The translations under genes and the position numbers were made by a program. This document shows positions 34,116 through 36,509 of a stretch of DNA of 36,509 nt, one piece after another. The number at the start of each line of letters is the position of its first letter. Within the stretch, counting starts at the first letter, position 1. A model generated the notes under the pieces. That model was not told where the DNA came from. It did not search any database and saw only the letters and a list, made by a program, of their open reading frames with translations. This stretch comes from Acidiferrobacteraceae bacterium (lineage in GTDB: Bacteria > Pseudomonadota > Gammaproteobacteria > HyVt-429). Location of the stretch: contig DRJZ01000130.1 in assembly GCA_011052015.1 (NCBI GenBank), forward strand, positions 1-36,509, in the 5' to 3' direction.

Positions 34116-34273
34116 TTTTCCTGGATTTTATAGGGCCTTTAACCGCCCATATTGGCCAGTACTGCTGCCAGCGTTAGTAAGCCCCACAATACCACCAGTA
34201 TAATTGTAATATACGAGATATGTGACTATAGTAACGGCCCATGTGATACGATTTAATAATATAGCGCACCAGG

Positions 34274-35470
34274 ATGATGCCCACACATAAAGTAGAAGAC
34301 ATGGCAGTCCAGTCTCACCGCAGCGGTGTCTATCGCAAGACACCGACGGGTTATACCGCCTTCTTCCCCAGGACCCTGCCACCGCAGCCGCCGGTTGATC
34401 TCAGTGGCGGCGGCCTGCAACTCCTGCTTTCCGAGGCCGATCGCGCGCTGGGCGCGGTCAACACGATTACCAGCATACTTCCCAACCCGGATCTGTTCGT
34501 GGGCATGTTCATCCAGAAGGAGGCCCTGCTCAGTTCCCAGATCGAAGGCACTCAGTCTTCCCTGGTCGATGTCCTCGGCATCGATGAAGAGACCGAGCCG
34601 ACAGTGGATGTGGGCGAAGTGGTCAACTACGTCAAGGCCATGCGTTATGGGCTGGACCGTATACAGAAGGATGACTTCCCTATGTCGCTACGCCTGCTGC
34701 GCGAGATCCATGCCGTACTGATGAAACAGGTCCGTGGCGGCAAGCCCGCGCTCACGCCGGGCGACTTTCGCACCGGTCAAAACTGGATCGGCGGCAGCAA
34801 TCTCCAGACCGCCCGCTTTATCCCGCCGCCGTCCGACGTCATGCAAGAGGCCCTGCATGAGTTCGAGAAATATCTGCATGTCAAAGATGACCTGCCACCG
34901 TTAGTGCGCTGCGCGTTGATCCATTATCAGTTCGAGACCATCCATCCTTTTAATGACGGCAATGGGCGTGTGGGCCGCCTGTTGATTACCTTCTATCTGG
35001 TCTGGAAGAAGATTCTGGAACAACCCATGCTGTATCTGAGCGCCTACCTCAAGGCCCACCAGCAGGAATACTACGACCGCCTCATGCAGGTCCGTAACAG
35101 CGGCAACTATGAGGCCTGGACGCGTTTCTTTCTGGAGGGGATCATCACTGTATCTGGTCTGGTAGTGCAAACCACCCGGCGTATTCAGTCGCTGGAGAGC
35201 ACTGATACGGAACGGCTGCTGAAAGCCGGTGTCGGCCACTCCGGTTTATTGCTTATGCGCCTGCTTTTGAAGCAGCCTGTATTGCGGGTGAAAGATGTGG
35301 AAAAATCTGTGGGCGTAAGTTACACCAAGGCCAACAACATCGTTGCCATCGCCGAGCGCCTCGGTATGCTGAAACAGATCAGCAAAGGCAGGCGGAACCG
35401 GAAATATGCCTATCAAGCGTATATCGATATCTTGTCGGAAGGTACGGAACTGCCGGGGGCTGTAGAGTAA
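34274..35470 (+). CDS. Fic/DOC-family protein with N-terminal inhibitory motif
   Basis: HPFNDGNGRVGRLL (Fic core) and SSQIEGTQSSL ([S/T]xxxE[G/N] inhibitory helix). Confidence 0.95.
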   Translation: MMPTHKVEDMAVQSHRSGVYRKTPTGYTAFFPRTLPPQPPVDLSGGGLQLLLSEADRALGAVNTITSILPNPDLFVGMFIQKEALLSSQIEGTQSSLVDVLGIDEETEPTVDVGEVVNYVKAMRYGLDRIQKDDFPMSLRLLREIHAVLMKQVRGGKPALTPGDFRTGQNWIGGSNLQTARFIPPPSDVMQEALHEFEKYLHVKDDLPPLVRCALIHYQFETIHPFNDGNGRVGRLLITFYLVWKKILEQPMLYLSAYLKAHQQEYYDRLMQVRNSGNYEAWTRFFLEGIITVSGLVVQTTRRIQSLESTDTERLLKAGVGHSGLLLMRLLLKQPVLRVKDVEKSVGVSYTKANNIVAIAERLGMLKQISKGRRNRKYAYQAYIDILSEGTELPGAVE

Positions 35471-35479
35471 TGAAAATAA

Positions 35480-35640
35480 TGAAAAAACAGCTGCTTGTAG
35501 AGGTTTACCCTTCCAGGAGCAGTTCTCGACTACGGATTAATGGGCAAAAAATATTGCATTTTCTGCAGTATAGGCCGATACTTATACATAACACACCCAC
35601 CATGCCTCTCGTAGAAGCACACTTTGGTGGGTTTTTTTAT
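35480..35640 (+). ncRNA. Candidate abiF-type ncRNA / attenuator upstream of the Abi_2 gene
   Basis: Structured interval (AGTAT-AGGCCG-ATACT hairpin, terminator at 3' end) between fic and Abi_2; boundaries estimated. Confidence 0.4.
35596..35638 (+). terminator. Rho-independent terminator-like hairpin CCCACCA…TGGTGGG-TTTTTTT directly upstream of Abi_2
   Basis: 7-bp stem (35596-35602 / 35625-35631), inner TGC…GCA, T7 tract 35632-35638. Confidence 0.75.
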
Positions 35641-35657
35641 GCCCGGAGAAAACGGGC

Positions 35658-36467
35658 GTGACAACCTACAATAAACCCGTTTTAACCACCGCTCAGCATA
35701 TTGCACAGTGGAAAAAGCGGGGCTTGGCTGTACCTGATATGGCCAGAGCAGAACACTACCTCAACGTTGTCAGCTACTACCGGCTTAGCGCCTACACGTT
35801 CCCCTTCCAAAAAGGCAATCCTGATCATCAGTTTAATCAGGGTGCTTGTTTCGACGATATTCTTGATCTCTACGTATTCGATCGGGAACTGCGACTGCTT
35901 ATCCTGGACGCTATAGAGAGAATTGAAGTCGCGTTCCGCGCCGGTATGACCAACGTAATGGCGCAGCATCATGGAACGCATGCATATATCGACAAAGCTA
36001 TCTTCGATACACGCTATAACCACAATTGGCTAATCAATCAGCTTAAGCAAAAGTGTGCGGAACAGAATTCAGAGGTCTTTATCGCCCACTATCGCAATAA
36101 ATATAAGAACCCCAAATTACCGCCGATCTGGATGGTGATGGAGATCCTTACCTTCAGGGAGGTATCGGTACTCTTTACTAACCTGAGATTGAAAGAAGAC
36201 AAACAGGCAATCGCTCAATATTGGGGCATGCCTGATACTGTTCTAAAATCATGGTTCCGTGCGCTGTCTGATCTCCGAAACGTCTGCGCCCATCACGCAC
36301 GTACCTGGAATCGTGAAATCGGCAGCCGTCCTCGGTTGCCAAAGAAGCCACCTGCCCGCTGGCCGGATTTGACCAAGGCACTTGCTGATCCCAAGATCGA
36401 TATGAAACGACGACTTTATTGTCTCAGTACGCTAGTCAAAACTATGCACTTTAGTGCAAGGCTTTAG
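35658..36467 (+). CDS. Abi_2 (AbiD/AbiF-type) HEPN abortive infection protein, GTG start
   Basis: HIAQWKKRGLAVPDMARAEHYLNVVSYYRLSAYTFPF…LYVFDRELRLLILDAIERIEVAFRA…LSDLRNVCAHHARTWNRE (RN-x4-H). Confidence 0.93.
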   Translation: MTTYNKPVLTTAQHIAQWKKRGLAVPDMARAEHYLNVVSYYRLSAYTFPFQKGNPDHQFNQGACFDDILDLYVFDRELRLLILDAIERIEVAFRAGMTNVMAQHHGTHAYIDKAIFDTRYNHNWLINQLKQKCAEQNSEVFIAHYRNKYKNPKLPPIWMVMEILTFREVSVLFTNLRLKEDKQAIAQYWGMPDTVLKSWFRALSDLRNVCAHHARTWNREIGSRPRLPKKPPARWPDLTKALADPKIDMKRRLYCLSTLVKTMHFSARL

Positions 36468-36509
36468 CTGCTACACACCTATGGTACGCTGGCGTTATGA
36501 AAGATCAGC

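Noticed and set aside
34128-34382. Minus-strand 84-aa ORF with hydrophobic stretch overlapping the fic 5' end
   Set aside because: Overlaps the strongly supported Fic N-terminus and promoter; no recognisable family.
35470-35661. 63-aa ORF between fic and Abi_2
   Set aside because: Runs through a terminator hairpin and T7 tract; better explained as structured non-coding sequence.
1-36509. CRISPR array, tRNA or rRNA genes
   Set aside because: No regularly spaced identical repeats and no cloverleaf or rRNA signatures were seen by eye; not an exhaustive search.

Overview
The window has three parts. (1) About 0-18.2 kb is an accessory island of defence and toxin-antitoxin (TA) genes. It holds an AbiEi antitoxin with a truncated AbiEii toxin, a broken type I R-M locus (hsdM tail plus intact hsdS), and a tightly coupled three-gene ABC-three-component-like (ABC-3C) operon (REase-like/CTD protein, small winged-helix-like middle protein, DUF2326/Rad50-like ATPase). 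It continues with an RNase HI that has a long C-terminal extension, a HigB/HigA-ImmA module, a ParE/Unstab_antitox module, a PIN/AbrB module, a DUF433/DUF5615 pair (frameshifted), an MNT/HEPN pair (HEPN frameshifted), and HipBA fused by start/stop overlap to hsdR and a YgjP-like metallopeptidase. (2) About 18.3-30.4 kb is an anaerobic respiration block: a Ca-binding-type repeat protein, narGHJI with a consensus FNR box, ubiT, and divergent yhcC-like radical SAM - ubiU - ubiV with a near-consensus FNR box. (3) About 30.6-36.5 kb is a second accessory segment: a collapsed Phd-VapC remnant, two hsdR stubs, a SNF2/RapA-like helicase, a Fic protein and an Abi_2/AbiF-type HEPN protein. A terminator-like hairpin sits directly upstream of the Abi_2 gene, a possible abiF-type ncRNA or attenuator. 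The leads most worth following are the ABC-3C operon coupled to hsdS, the HipBA-HsdR translationally coupled operon bracketed by hsdR 5' repeats, the structured region upstream of Abi_2, the RNase HI cassette with its decayed second copy, and the REP-derived composite element between narG and narH. All calls are from reading the sequence; no searches were run.
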